A DNA stretch of 64,000 bases, from NCBI GenBank assembly GCA_047967505.1, contig CM106540.1; one strand, 5' to 3'. A program made the translations under genes and the position numbers. The notes beneath the pieces are model-generated. The model worked only from the letters and a program-made list of their open reading frames with translations. It was not told the origin of the DNA and searched no databases. This document shows positions 34,341 to 45,168 of the stretch, one piece after another. Source of the DNA: Dipteris shenzhenensis (taxonomy: Eukaryota > Polypodiophyta > Polypodiopsida > Gleicheniales). Position 1 is the stretch's first letter, and each line of letters begins with the position of its first letter.

Positions 34341-37140
34341 GGCATTGCAATGGGAGAATGGCACTACTGCCATCCTCCAATCTCCCCATTTTGCAAAGCT
34401 AAAAATTTCAAAATTTGCTCCACTTCCATTCTCCCATTGCAATGTCCCAATTCAAAATGTTGGCTAATTTGCAAAGGGGGAATGGCACCAGTGCCATTCT
34501 CCCATTGTGATTTCCCGAATCAAATCTTGGTTGTGCAAAGGGGAAATGGCACTAGTGCCAATCTCCCAGATTCAAAGTTTTGGCTTCACAGAGTCAAAAT
34601 GGCACATGTGAGTTTGATGATCTCAGTGTCATTCTGTAGGTTCCAGCATGAGATTGGCATCACTTCCATTCTCCGCTAGTGGTAATCTAGGCAAACTAAA
34701 CCTGTAGATTGACATTCCACTAATTTTATTGGCTACAGTAGGATAATGGAAAAAGTGCAAATGCACATGTGAGTTTAGGATTCCTTGTGCATGTTTTCAG
34801 GTCATGGTATGAGATTGGCACAACTGCCATTCTCCACAGAGATTGACACAAATCCATAATATGAACTTTATAGAGCGGAGACTGTGATCATAGGAGAGTG
34901 GTGTCCGATTCCATTCCACATGTGAGTTTGATGATCTCAGTGTCATTATGTAGTTGCCAGCATGAGATTGGCATCACTTCCATTCTTTGCTAGTGGTAAT
35001 CTAGACAAACTAAACCTATAGATTGACATTCCACTAATTCCAATGGGAGAATGGCACCGGTACCATTCTACATTTGTGAAGCCAAAATTTTGAATCAGGA
35101 CATTCCATTGGGAGAATGGCATCACTGCCATTCTCCGCTAGTGCTAATCTAGACAAACTGAACCAATATTCCACTAATTTTATTGGCTGTAGTAGGGTAT
35201 GGCAAAAGTGCCAATGCACATGTGAGTTTAGATTGGCATCACTGCCATTCTCCGCTAGTGGTAATCTAGACAAACTGAACCTATAGATTGACATAACACT
35301 AATTTTCTTGGCTGCAGTAGGATAATGGCAAAAGTGCCAATGCACATGTGAGTTTAGAATTCCTTGTGCATGTTTTTAGTTCATGGTATGAGATTGGCAC
35401 CACTGCCATTCTCCACATAGATTGACACAATTCCATATGATCTCTACACAGCGGAGACAGTGATCACTACATAGAAGAATGCACATGTGAGTTTATGATT
35501 CTCAATGCCATTTCTTAGGGCAAGCATGAGATTGGCATCACTGCCATTCTCCGCTAGTGGTAATCTAGACAAATTGAACCTATAGATTGACATTCCTATA
35601 ATTTTATTGGCTACAGTTGGATAATGGCAAAAGTGCCAATCCAAATGTGAGTTTAGGATTCCATATGATCTCTACACAGCGGAGACAATGATCATTTCAT
35701 AGAATAATGCACAGTAGGATAATGGCAAAAGTGCATGTTTTCAGGTCATGGTATGACATTGGCGCCACTGCCATTCTCCACAGATATTGACACAAATCCA
35801 TATGATCTCTACACATGTGAGTTTAGGCTTCTCAATGCCATTTCTTAGGGCCTAATAAGAGATTGGTACCACTGCCATTCTCCACTTGTACAAATGTTTA
35901 CCCTACTATTCTAGGAGGGGTATTCCAGTGATCATAAGAGAGTAGTGTCCTATTCCATTCCACATGTGAGTTTGATTATCTCAGTGTCATTATGTAGGTG
36001 CCAGCATGAGATTGGCATCACTGCCATTCTCCGCTAGTGGTAATCTAGGCAAACTAAACCTGTAGATTGACATTCCACTAGTTTTATTGGCTACAGTAGG
36101 ATAATGGCAAAAGTGCAAATGCACATGTGAGTTTAGGACTCCTTGTGCATGTTTTCAGGTCATGGTATGAGATTGGCACCACTGCCATTCTCCACAGAGA
36201 TTGACACAAATCCATATGAACTCTACAGAGCAGAGACTGTGATCATAGGAGAGTGGTGTCCGATTCCATTCCACATGTGAGTTTGATGATCTCAATGTCA
36301 TTATGTAGTTGCCAGCATGAGATTGGCATCACTGCCATTCTCTGCTAGTGGTAATCTAGACAAACTAAACCTATAGATTGACATTCCACTAATTCCAATG
36401 GGAGAATGGCACCGGTGCCATTCTACCTTTGTGAAGCCAAAATTTTGAATCAGGACATTCCATTGGGAGAATGGCACTAGTGCCATTCTCCATTTTCCAA
36501 TGGGAGAATGGCACTAGTGCCATTCTCCACTTTCCTACTACAAAGCCAAAAATTTTAAATTTTAAATTTGCACCACTGCCATTCTCCCGTTGCAATGTCC
36601 CAACTCAAAACTTTGGCTGTGCCATTCTCCCCATGCAATGTCGTGATTCCAAATTTCTACTTCACAAAGACAGTATGGCACTAGTGCCATTCTCCCATTG
36701 CAATGTCATGATTCAGAATCTTGGCTTTGCAAAGGGAAAATGGCACCAATGCCAGTCTCCCAATGCAATGTCTTGATTCAAAGTTTGCCTTCATAAAGGG
36801 AGAATGGCAATTTTGACTTGGGACTTTGCCTTGTGAGAATGACAATGGTGCCATGCTCCCTTTGCAAAGCCAAAATTTTATATTAGGACATTGCAAAGGA
36901 AGAATGGCACTAGTCTGTTCTCCTCTTATGAAGACAAATGTTTTTCTCAAGTCAATGCATGGGGAGAATGGCACTGGTGCCATTCCCCTTTTCAAAGATG
37001 GTGAAAATAATTCATGCTTTAGAAAAAGTTTTATGAAATTGCTAAAATTTTTAGGGAAATAATTCATGCTTTCATGAAAATTTTGTATGGACTCATTCAT
37101 GCATTCTAGAGATTTGCACCAATGCCATTCTTCCCCTCTA
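34341..37140. repeat. satellite blocks mixed with the GAATGGCACTAGTGCCATTC palindrome family
   Basis: Satellite blocks as at 12.8-30.8 kb occupy 34,600-36,390. They form a higher-order repeat of about 1,355 bp seen twice (for example TGTGATCATAGGAGAGTGG near 34,882 and 36,239). Before and after lie many units of the form GGGAGAATGGCAC-nn-GTGCCATTCTCCCATTG, separated by 40-60 bp of AT-rich sequence with AAAATTT and CATTGCAATGTC. Perfect 20-bp palindromes occur near 36,472 and 36,505. No gene is visible. Confidence 0.85.
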
Positions 37141-37222
37141 GATTGACATGTTTGATGGTCTTATGAAATTCTTTGGTTGTAATTTGTTCATACTTAATTC
37201 TCCATAATCGTAATGACAGAGG

Positions 37223-37804
37223 ATGGCTATCAGAAGCGGGGACAAGGTCATGATGATGGTGGGGAATGAAGTGGTTGGAATTGGTGGAGTGTGTGCAATA
37301 GATCCGGAGGCCTACGGTAGTGGTATGAAGATTGGGACAGAAAATGTATCGGTGATAGTGGAGAAGTCTATCAATAGTGAAATGCTCTTGCCATTTCCCA
37401 CTATGGATGGAGTGCTTGTTGATGAGGCAATTTGGAGCGTTGTCAAGTGGCCTAAGGGCTCTCTAAAACATGTTGGTGATTCTTTAGATGATGCGGTAAC
37501 TGAAGAAGCTGCACCAAGTGAGCCTGAGCGACCTTATGTTGAGACAATGCCAGTTTCTTCATTGGAAACTGACAATTTCATTCGTGAATCTTGGAAAGAG
37601 AAAAAAGTTGTCTTATGGGATGAGAGCAAAACAAAGACCGTGGGGGAAGGTGTGATCTTATATGTTTTCCCAGGAGACTCTATAAACTTTGACCTATTGG
37701 GTAATGATTGCATTAGTGTGGGTATTGAAAAGAAAGAACAAATTAGAGGAAGTGACTTAGGGTCTTCTATGCAAGATGTCGGCTCTCTCAGCCTAGTAAA
37801 GTAA
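37223..37804 (+). pseudogene. N-terminal part of a decayed transposase-like gene, DUF8039-like
   Basis: The frame from ATG 37223 opens with SGDKVMMMVGNEVVGIGGV then DPEAYGSG, and has a strand-rich pattern ending LPFPTMDGVLVDEAIWSVVKWP. This resembles the DUF8039-type module often found in plant En/Spm-related proteins. The module is about 85 residues and is followed by an acidic linker. TAA at 37802-37804 interrupts the frame, which continues without shift into the next segment (PLQQYVPMDHV). The two pieces are therefore probably one gene broken by a single substitution (CAA to TAA would do it). The module assignment is from memory of the family pattern. Confidence 0.55.
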
Positions 37805-40530
37805 GGAAGCCCATTGCAACAATATGTGCCCATGGACCATGTTGCTAGTATAGATGAGTTGGTCAATGATCAAATGTTGAAAAGGGATGATCCAACATCA
37901 AAGAAAAGAAGGTACACTTTCATTAACAGGGTGCCTAAACAAAGAGAGCCTCCAACACCAATGTACAAAATGTCACTAGATTCGGTGCTGCAGGTTTCTT
38001 CCATCAATTGTTGTGGGAGTAGGTGTTGCCAACATGCAGAGCAAGATCTCTTAATGAATCTAAGGAAGAACTTTTGGGGCAGCTCCTTGGAGTCTCGTAC
38101 AAACTTTATATACGATGTGTTGTCAACGGCTTGGCATCATGACTACAGAGGGAGGATATGCTACAACTTCAGGATAAATGGTCAGGATGTCTGTTGTAAA
38201 GCATGGTATGAGATGCATGGAATTCCAAGGACATCATTTTATCGATACAGGGAGCAATTTGAGAGTGGTGTGCAGCGATATGTGCATGGCAATTCAGGGA
38301 TTATGAGGAGGAGCAGGGAGCACATAGGTATGGGAAGGGCTCTCATTCAACACTTTGTGGATAATAGCACAGAGCATATGCCTCACAAGAGTAGAACCAT
38401 GCAGGATGGTTCTAGAGAGACACAGCAAGTGATACCTGAAGTGTATAAGAAGATAGACGTCCTACGTGAAGTCAACACTTCACTTAATCAACGTGGTTAT
38501 CAGAGCCTATCCACATCCACATTTGGCAGGATTTGGAAATCAGACTTAAAAAATGTAGCCCTTGCTAAGACGAGTGAATTCTCTAAATGTAGCTTGTGCA
38601 GCCGGATCAAGGCTCAATTGGCAGCCACAAAAAGTCAAGATGAGCGCAATTCGTTGATGGAAGAGAGAAAGATGCATATGATATAGCAACAAAGTTGTAG
38701 GAACTTATACTATTCATGGCGTAGGTACTCCGAGATGGATCCAAAAAAGTATGTATGCATAATCCATGATAAGATGGACCAAAAAAAGATGGCAATTCCA
38801 AGACTTCGGGTGAGGTCCAAGGACACCGATTCACATGGCAATTACAGGTTTCACTCATTGGAATGATTACCCATGGGCATGGAAACGGTCATTATGGACA
38901 CTTCACCCTCAATGGTTTGTGGCCATCTGATCCCAACTTGACGATTGGATCACTCTCAATTTGTTTGCGCAACCTCGAGAGGATGGATATGCATGACCTT
39001 GGAGACCTTGCTACCAATGGGATTCCTAGAAGCAATGCTCGCCTTTTGAATGCTCTATGTTCAAGAAACGCTTTGGACTCCCATTACAGTTCTAAAGGTG
39101 CACATGTTTCCACAAGTGGAGCTAGCTTGTCTGAAAATGTAGATGTCATGATCACAGATGCAAATCTAGAAACTGTATCGGAAAGTGACCCGAATTCTAT
39201 CACAGAGGCCATGACAACTTCCATTGCAAGGGCTACAGACACATGTATGAATTTTTTTCCATCAAATACAAGAGAAAACCCACCCTCTTTAGAGGAGAGT
39301 GTTGCTATTGAGCCACCATTCCAAAAGTTGCCAGAGAACTTGCTACTCCAACTAGATAATTGTGGGTCTGAGAACAAAAATAGATACTTGTTTGCATACC
39401 TTTCTCTTCTTGTAGCAAGGGGCATTTTCAAGACAGTTCAATTGGGCTTCTTGATGGTAGGGCACACACATGAGGACATTGATGCAATGTTCAGCAGGTT
39501 TTCTAAGAGCTTGCGGGTGGGATAAACATTCACTTTCCCGCATCTGATGGATACATTCAAAAAATGTACATCATCTTCACCGGCACCATTTGTTCTTACA
39601 CGGGCTCCTAACTTCAAGGATTATGTGGATGGCTACCTATGTGATGGGCAAGAAATGCTAGTTGGACATGCAAAGCCATTACAATTTCGATTTTACATGC
39701 AAGGTGACAGACCAATGATGCAGTACAAGGTGCATCCAAAATCACCGAATTGGATGCCCATTGAAGGGGGAATTGAGCTATGGAAGAAAGATAGTGAGGG
39801 TCGATCATTGTTGCCAACAGGTTGTCCGGATATACTGCCAATGGCTGCATTTGTGAGAGATCACTTGCAAGTAATATCAGGGATAAAGGATTACATTAAG
39901 TTTTGGGAGAGATGTGCAAGTGGAAAGAATGCATCCTATGAGTCCTACATTAGGCCAGTGATAGACTATTGGAAAACCATGATCGATGAGCTTGAACAGG
40001 AAAACATCTTAGAGATAGGAGTGTACAGAGAGTTTTGGCCAAGAACACAATCTCCTGATGAGGAGGATGATATAGATGCCTGCATTAATGATTTCCAAGG
40101 CTATGAGGAATGGAATGATCACTATTGTGGGCCTCTAAAAGGTAAGCCGAGGGAAGAGTTTAGACCAATGGTGGATGTTAAGCAAGGTGACTTCATCTTG
40201 GTGAGGCCATCAGATCCTATATACCCCATATGGCTTGGGGTTGCCATATCAAGTGCTGAGATGGATGTTGCTTCTCCTAATTTCAAGAAATTATTAATTC
40301 AGTATTGGGCACCATCAGTTAAGAGAAAGGGGCTCAGTGATGCAGATGCTTATGTTGATTGCTGGAACAAGTATTGGGTAGAGAATAGGTTGGATCCACA
40401 GGTATGGGAGTGTATTGATGCAATTGTCTGGTCATGGACATCAAAATCCATAAATAGACCCAAGAAGATCAAGATTCCACAGAGCATATGTATCAAAGCA
40501 CAGGAGAGCTTGCTTGGTATCAGAGCATAG
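37805..40530 (+). pseudogene. DUF7869-type transposase-like gene, broken
   Basis: Coding runs through TAG 38684-38686, one frameshift at about 38,800-38,840, and TAA 39523-39525, and ends at TAG 40528-40530. Ordered motifs: a Cys-rich stretch with CCGSRCC; SFYRYREQF; CSLCSRIKAQLAATK; VCIIHDKMDQKKMAIPR (about 38,752-38,805); then GMITHGHGNGHYGHF and SDPNLTIGSL; QLDNCGSENKNRYLFAYLS (39,349-39,405); and FLMVGHTHEDIDAMFSRFS (39,451-39,507). The three acidic motifs, HDKMD, LDNCGSENKN and GHTHEDID, are what I expect of the RNase-H-like core of this eukaryotic family, thought to be transposon-derived. After the stop at 39523 a further ~320 residues follow in frame, including KQGDFILVRP and PIYPIWLGVA. 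No terminal repeats were found. Confidence 0.75.
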
Positions 40531-41880
40531 AAAATGGTGTCGATTTTCTCCCTCTTAATCTCCTAAACTTCCATTGTAAGGTGTGTTCTCATGTGATGTT
40601 TCTCAATTGTTGTTATCTTGTCAATGGGTATTTGCATATTATTAATATGATAATTTTCAGAAGCTGCTGACCTTCACTAACAACTGCTTTGTTTCTAGTG
40701 GAACTCACTATGCATGGTGCTTGTTAACACCACCAACTGTGTTTATTAACACCTCAAGTAAAATATACATGTTGTCCCTAGACGGTGTTTATTAACACCA
40801 CCAAATACATGATTTTCAAACTCTGCCACAAATGTTTTATTCCGGTTTTTATACACAATGAATTATTTCCCAACCAATGAAGTTTTTCATAATCATTGGA
40901 ATTCCAAATATTAGCTTATTCAATATTGGTAAAATTCCCACAATCAATGGAAATTTTCCTAAATTTAATGAAGCCTTTCCCAATTTTAATGAAATCCACC
41001 CAATTTCAAAATTCCCAAAATGCAACTTTTGTCCCACTTTATCTGATACTATGTTAGATGATCTAGTTAAGGCCTAGTCAAAAAGTTGTTTAGGGCTAGC
41101 TATTCCCAACTAGCTAGGAGCCAGTCATGCCAACCAATCATTCAACAGATGCTCGAAGTCAAGCAGTATAACCAGGGTTATCTCAATGACCATAACCTAT
41201 CTCTATCCTATAAATATTGTCATTTCCTATATATTCTATCAAGATGCTATTCTACTTTAGTTTGGCATATGTTTAGAGGTGCAATTTGACTTCCACTTGC
41301 AATTATTGAGAGGTGCATTTGTCCACCTTCATGTGGAATATTCTAGTATGCAGGTCTTGCCTTGGGTTATATCTTTCAAGTTAGCATCTATTCCTTGTAG
41401 TCCATTTGAGTATATTGTACATAACATTTTCTTTCTATCACTCAGTATCTTTACATCTCTCTTCCAAAAATACACCTCTACTACATACTTTGACATGCTA
41501 GTAGAGCCCATGGTATAGTCTAGAGCCTCAAAAAATGGAGGGAGCATCTAGAACAAAAGCTATTTGCTATTAATTACAGCAAAGGTAGGTAGTATAGACA
41601 AGGAGAATGAGCTTGAAGAAATTGACTTTCTAAATTAAACAACTTGTAAATAATTGTAAATACGAATTGAATTTGCAACATAGCACTGTTGTAGGCATAG
41701 CCACACATTTGGCCCATCTATTGGTAGGTGCATAGGATGATCCCAACGACATCCTACCTCATCAAGGAGTACGTACAAATAGTTTTCATTACGTAAATAG
41801 ATTATAAGTCATATTGAATAGAATATTATTTTCATTACCCAAATAGAATATTAATTTCCATGTGTTTTTTTTGTGCATGC
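40531..41880. other. intergenic, no gene recognised
   Basis: AT-rich sequence with repeated GTTAACACCACCAA-type phrases near 40,724-40,805. At 40,905-41,010 a run of related ~13-bp AT-rich phrases (AATTTTAATGAA, AATTCCCA) recurs. No protein motif was seen. Confidence 0.4.
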
Positions 41881-43764
41881 GCTAGCCAGCGTATAGGTTC
41901 TGGCACCACTGTTCATATGCAGATAGCGATTTTGAGAGCTGAGATGAGGGCACTGCAGGATGCTAGGGCACCCCCTCACTTGGTTGCGAGTCTAGATTCA
42001 GTCATTGATGCTCTGGGTTGATTGGACACAGTTGAGGACGTTGTGGATACCTTTCAGGCACAGGCTGAGGCAGAGATCATTGGTCATGGCTTGGATTGGA
42101 GAGCCATTCGAGAGTTGTTTGAGTGTGAGTCACCTCACAGGCAAGCCTTAGAGGATATGTTTTGGGATGGTCACACTGAGGCGATGCGACCACGATCAGG
42201 GCTGCCCTTTCATATTTTACGTTGTAGGCACCCCGTCATAGCAGCACACATTTATCCGAGATATCTTGCTATGAATGGTGGTCGATTGCCTCACAATCGT
42301 CAGATAGCCAGGTCATTTGCCATGCAGCTATACGCCGAGTTTGTGCTTGGTCATCAAGTAGACTACCTTAGTACCCGCAGGAGCAAGACATGGTAGGATG
42401 GGGTGTCAGGAGCATCAGGCTGCAAGTGTTTGGCGTCGACGTGAGGCACCAGAGCTGCACACTATCCCTGCATCGGCATTGCTAGCTATTGGATGACGGA
42501 TTAGGGGGGATGTTCATTCAGTGGCATCATCCTTGCACGACATGGTCTCTGCCCTATCGAGATCACTTTCGATTCCACCTCCCACATTTATGCAGCCTCC
42601 CACATCTACACCACCTCCCACATCTACACCGCCTCAGCACGAGTTGGAGACTCAAGACGCAGGGATTGCAGAGTTGGAGGCATTGTTGGCCGAGTCTAGG
42701 GACGAGGTTAGTTATTTTGATTATTTTAGTTTATTTTTTTGTTGCGTATTTTGAACTGAAGTTTTTTGGTCAATTCTCACCATGTACGCGACATGTTTGC
42801 ATTGCAGGCACATCTATTGTGACAGGATATGGAGTCTCATGTATGACTGTTGGAGGCAGATTTGGAGGAGCAGAGGATTCAGACATGCATAGCATACCAT
42901 CGAGCGGAGCACTATATTTTGCAATTGAGACATATTAGTCGTGATCCATCTCGCCATAGGATCGACCCCAGTGTGGCCCTGTACCCCGTTCCTCCTGTAG
43001 ATGTGCCGACTAGGACACCCACAGACGCACCAGTCATAGCCAGGATTCCTACCGCCACTTGCATCCTTTGCCATGAGGAGTTTGACACTGTAGGGTGGTT
43101 TGGACTAGGGTGCGGCCACATCGCACATCTCCATTGCATGACCCGCCACATGGTGGCATGATCAGTGTGCCTTGTATGCTTTGCTGACATTGATGTGGCC
43201 ACATATAGAGGACTAGGCATGGATGATATGTATCCTGGTCATCGTCAAGCCATTGATCCATTTGCCCGCGTGATCTTGACAGAGCACTACAGGGAGGAGG
43301 CATAGAGAGCTTTGCTGTAGCAGGAGGGTGCTGATACGTCAGTGGTCATAGCATGTGTTCCACGATGCTTCTCATATGGTGATTTCATGCCAGGTGATGA
43401 GGCACGAGCAGAGGAGGAGAAGCAGCTTGGGCGGGGCCAAGACCAGCATCTTCTACATGTAGAGACGATTACTCACGCTGCATTTGAGGCACGAGTATTC
43501 GCAAATGCGCGACTTTGGGAGCTGAGACGCGCATACATAGAGGAGGCGAGGGAGGCAGAGATGGCAACGGTGGCTCGTGCAGCATGCTCTCCTCTTCATC
43601 AAGATGAGGCTGGCCCATCTCATGCCGGAGATGAGGCTGGCCCATCTGATCCGGCTTTGCCTGAGGGCACACAGTGGACGGTTGGGCAGCAGGTCATACA
43701 AGAGCCACGTTAGAGGATGACTAGAGGACCATATGTGGATTTATCATATTCTGATTCAGGATGA
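41881..43764 (+). pseudogene. coiled-coil/RING-finger gene, heavily stopped
   Basis: A continuous reading path starts at or before 41,881 and passes through TGA 42019, a one-base shift at about 42,391 and TGA 42494. It crosses a GT-AG intron (42707-42807), then TGA 42820 and 42844, TGA 43159, TAG 43303 and 43318, and TAG 43711, ending at TGA 43762-43764. The first part has RAIRELFECESPHRQAL and LPFHILRCRHPVIAAHIYP, a family I do not recognise. A Pro-rich repeat (PPTSTPPPTSTPP) and a coiled coil on both sides of the intron follow. Next is a RING-H2-like unit, CILCHEEFDTVGWFGLG then CGHIAHLHC and CLVC (about 43,060-43,185), probably a zinc-binding ubiquitin-ligase module. The last part is Ala/Glu-rich with a duplicated DEAGPSHAG/DEAGPSDPA unit. 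All eight stops are TAG or TGA. Confidence 0.65.
42707..42807 (+). other. 101-bp GT-AG intron in the RING-type relic
   Basis: The donor GACGAG|GTTAGT and acceptor TTTGCATTGCAG|GCA join two coiled-coil coding segments in phase 0. Confidence 0.65.
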
Positions 43765-44352
43765 TTGTTTAGGCTTCACACATATCTTGTTTAGGGATGC
43801 ACTTTTGCACGATGATGATGATGATGTACACATTCATTTTGGTACTTTCATGATATTGTTCTTACTTTTATGATGTATGAGCATTTTCGTACTTTCATGA
43901 TGTTCTTCTTACTTTGTTTATCTCAGTTTATAGTTTGTTCAAATCTAACATAAACATTTAAAATTAGGAGTATGATTTTGAATTTCAAATATCTCAATTC
44001 ACACATCTAATACATAAGGTATTTTAAAAATAATGCCATGTGAAGTAATTGTAAACATTAAGCATTGAAAAAGTGTTCAAGTATAAGGTCTCTCTCTCTC
44101 TCTCTCTCTCTCGTGCTATGAAATTTATCATTTTGAATATCATATTGAATTTTGTATATATCAATGCTTGCAATTATTACACTAAACCTAAGAGCCGTGC
44201 GAAGTTTCATCCCCACGTGCGTATTTAAAATTAAGAGTATGATTTTGAATTTCAGATATCTCAATTCACACATCTAATACATAAGGTATTTTTAAAATAA
44301 TGCCATGTGTCGTAATTGTAAACATTAAGCATTGAAAAGGTGTTCAAGTATA

Positions 44353-44390
<38 letters not shown>

Positions 44391-44464
44391 TTTTCTAGAG
44401 CTCTCTCGTGCTATGAACTTTGAATATCATATTGAATTTCGTATATATCAATGCTTGCCATTTT
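43765..44464. repeat. 266-bp duplication with CT microsatellites
   Basis: ATTTAAAATTA(G/A)GAGTATGA begins a unit at 43957 and again at 44223. Each unit ends in a CT run (about 44,089-44,114 and 44,357-44,390). A fragment of the 187-bp satellite (GAGCCGTGCGAAGTTTCATC) sits between the two, so the duplication arose next to or within that array. No gene is seen. Confidence 0.75.
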
Positions 44465-44841
44465 TCATACGTAGTCACTAGTAAGGATTATACCTTCCAC
44501 GTGGCACATACGAAATCAGTTGGAGACCAAATCTTGTGTGGATGTATGCATTATACCTTCCACATGGCGCATACCAAATCACTTGGAGACCAAATCTTGC
44601 ATGGATGTACGTCTAGGGTAGCCTAAGAGCCGCGCAAAGTTTAATCCCCAACAGATAAGTCCACATGCATATTTGGTTAGTACGTGTGCCATTTTTCATA
44701 CACAGTCACTAGTAAGGAGTGCTTACAAAAATGTACGCATTATAGCTTCCACGTGGCACATACCAAATCAGTTGGAGACCAAATCTTGCGTGGATGTATG
44801 TCTAGGGTAGCCTAAGAGCCGTGCGAAGTTTCATCCCCAAC

Positions 44842-44965
44842 AGGGTTTAGGGTTTAGGGTTTAGGGATTTTTAGGGTTTAGGGTTTAGAGTCTAGGGTTT
44901 AGGGTTTTTTAGGGTTAAGGGTTTAGGGTTTAGGGTTTTTTAGGGTTTAGTGTTTAGGGTTTAGT
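44842..44965 (+). repeat. interstitial telomeric-type TTTAGGG repeats
   Basis: About 125 bp of TTTAGGG and one- or two-base variants (TTTTTTAGGG, TTAAGGG, TCTAGGG) replace the AGATAAGTCC...CATACG part of a satellite monomer: CATCCCCAACA leads in and TAGTCGTGCTAGTAGGGAT leads out. Confidence 0.85.
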
Positions 44966-45100
44966 CGTGCTAGTAGGGATTGTAAAAAATGTACGCATTA
45001 TACCTTCCACCTGGCGCATACCAAATCAGTGGGAGACCAAATCTTGCATGGATGTACGTCTAGGGTAGCCTGAGAGCCGTGCGAAGTTTCATCCCCAACA

Positions 45101-45168
45101 GGGTTTACGGTTTAGGGTCTAGGGTTTAGAATTTAGGGTTTTTTAGGGTTTAGGGTTTAGGATTAAGT
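45101..45168 (+). repeat. second interstitial telomeric-type block
   Basis: A shorter, more degenerate TTTAGGG run sits at the same place in the next satellite monomer, again between CATCCCCAACA and AGTCGTGCT(G/A)GTAGGGAT. The composite monomer was probably duplicated with its telomeric insert. Confidence 0.8.

Noticed and set aside
11206-43713. Stops restored by U-to-C RNA editing or codon reassignment
   Set aside because: U-to-C editing of stops occurs in organelle transcripts of some ferns and hornworts, but this DNA is nuclear in character and the stops lie in transposon-like relics; decay is simpler. The intact Copia polyprotein uses normal stops.
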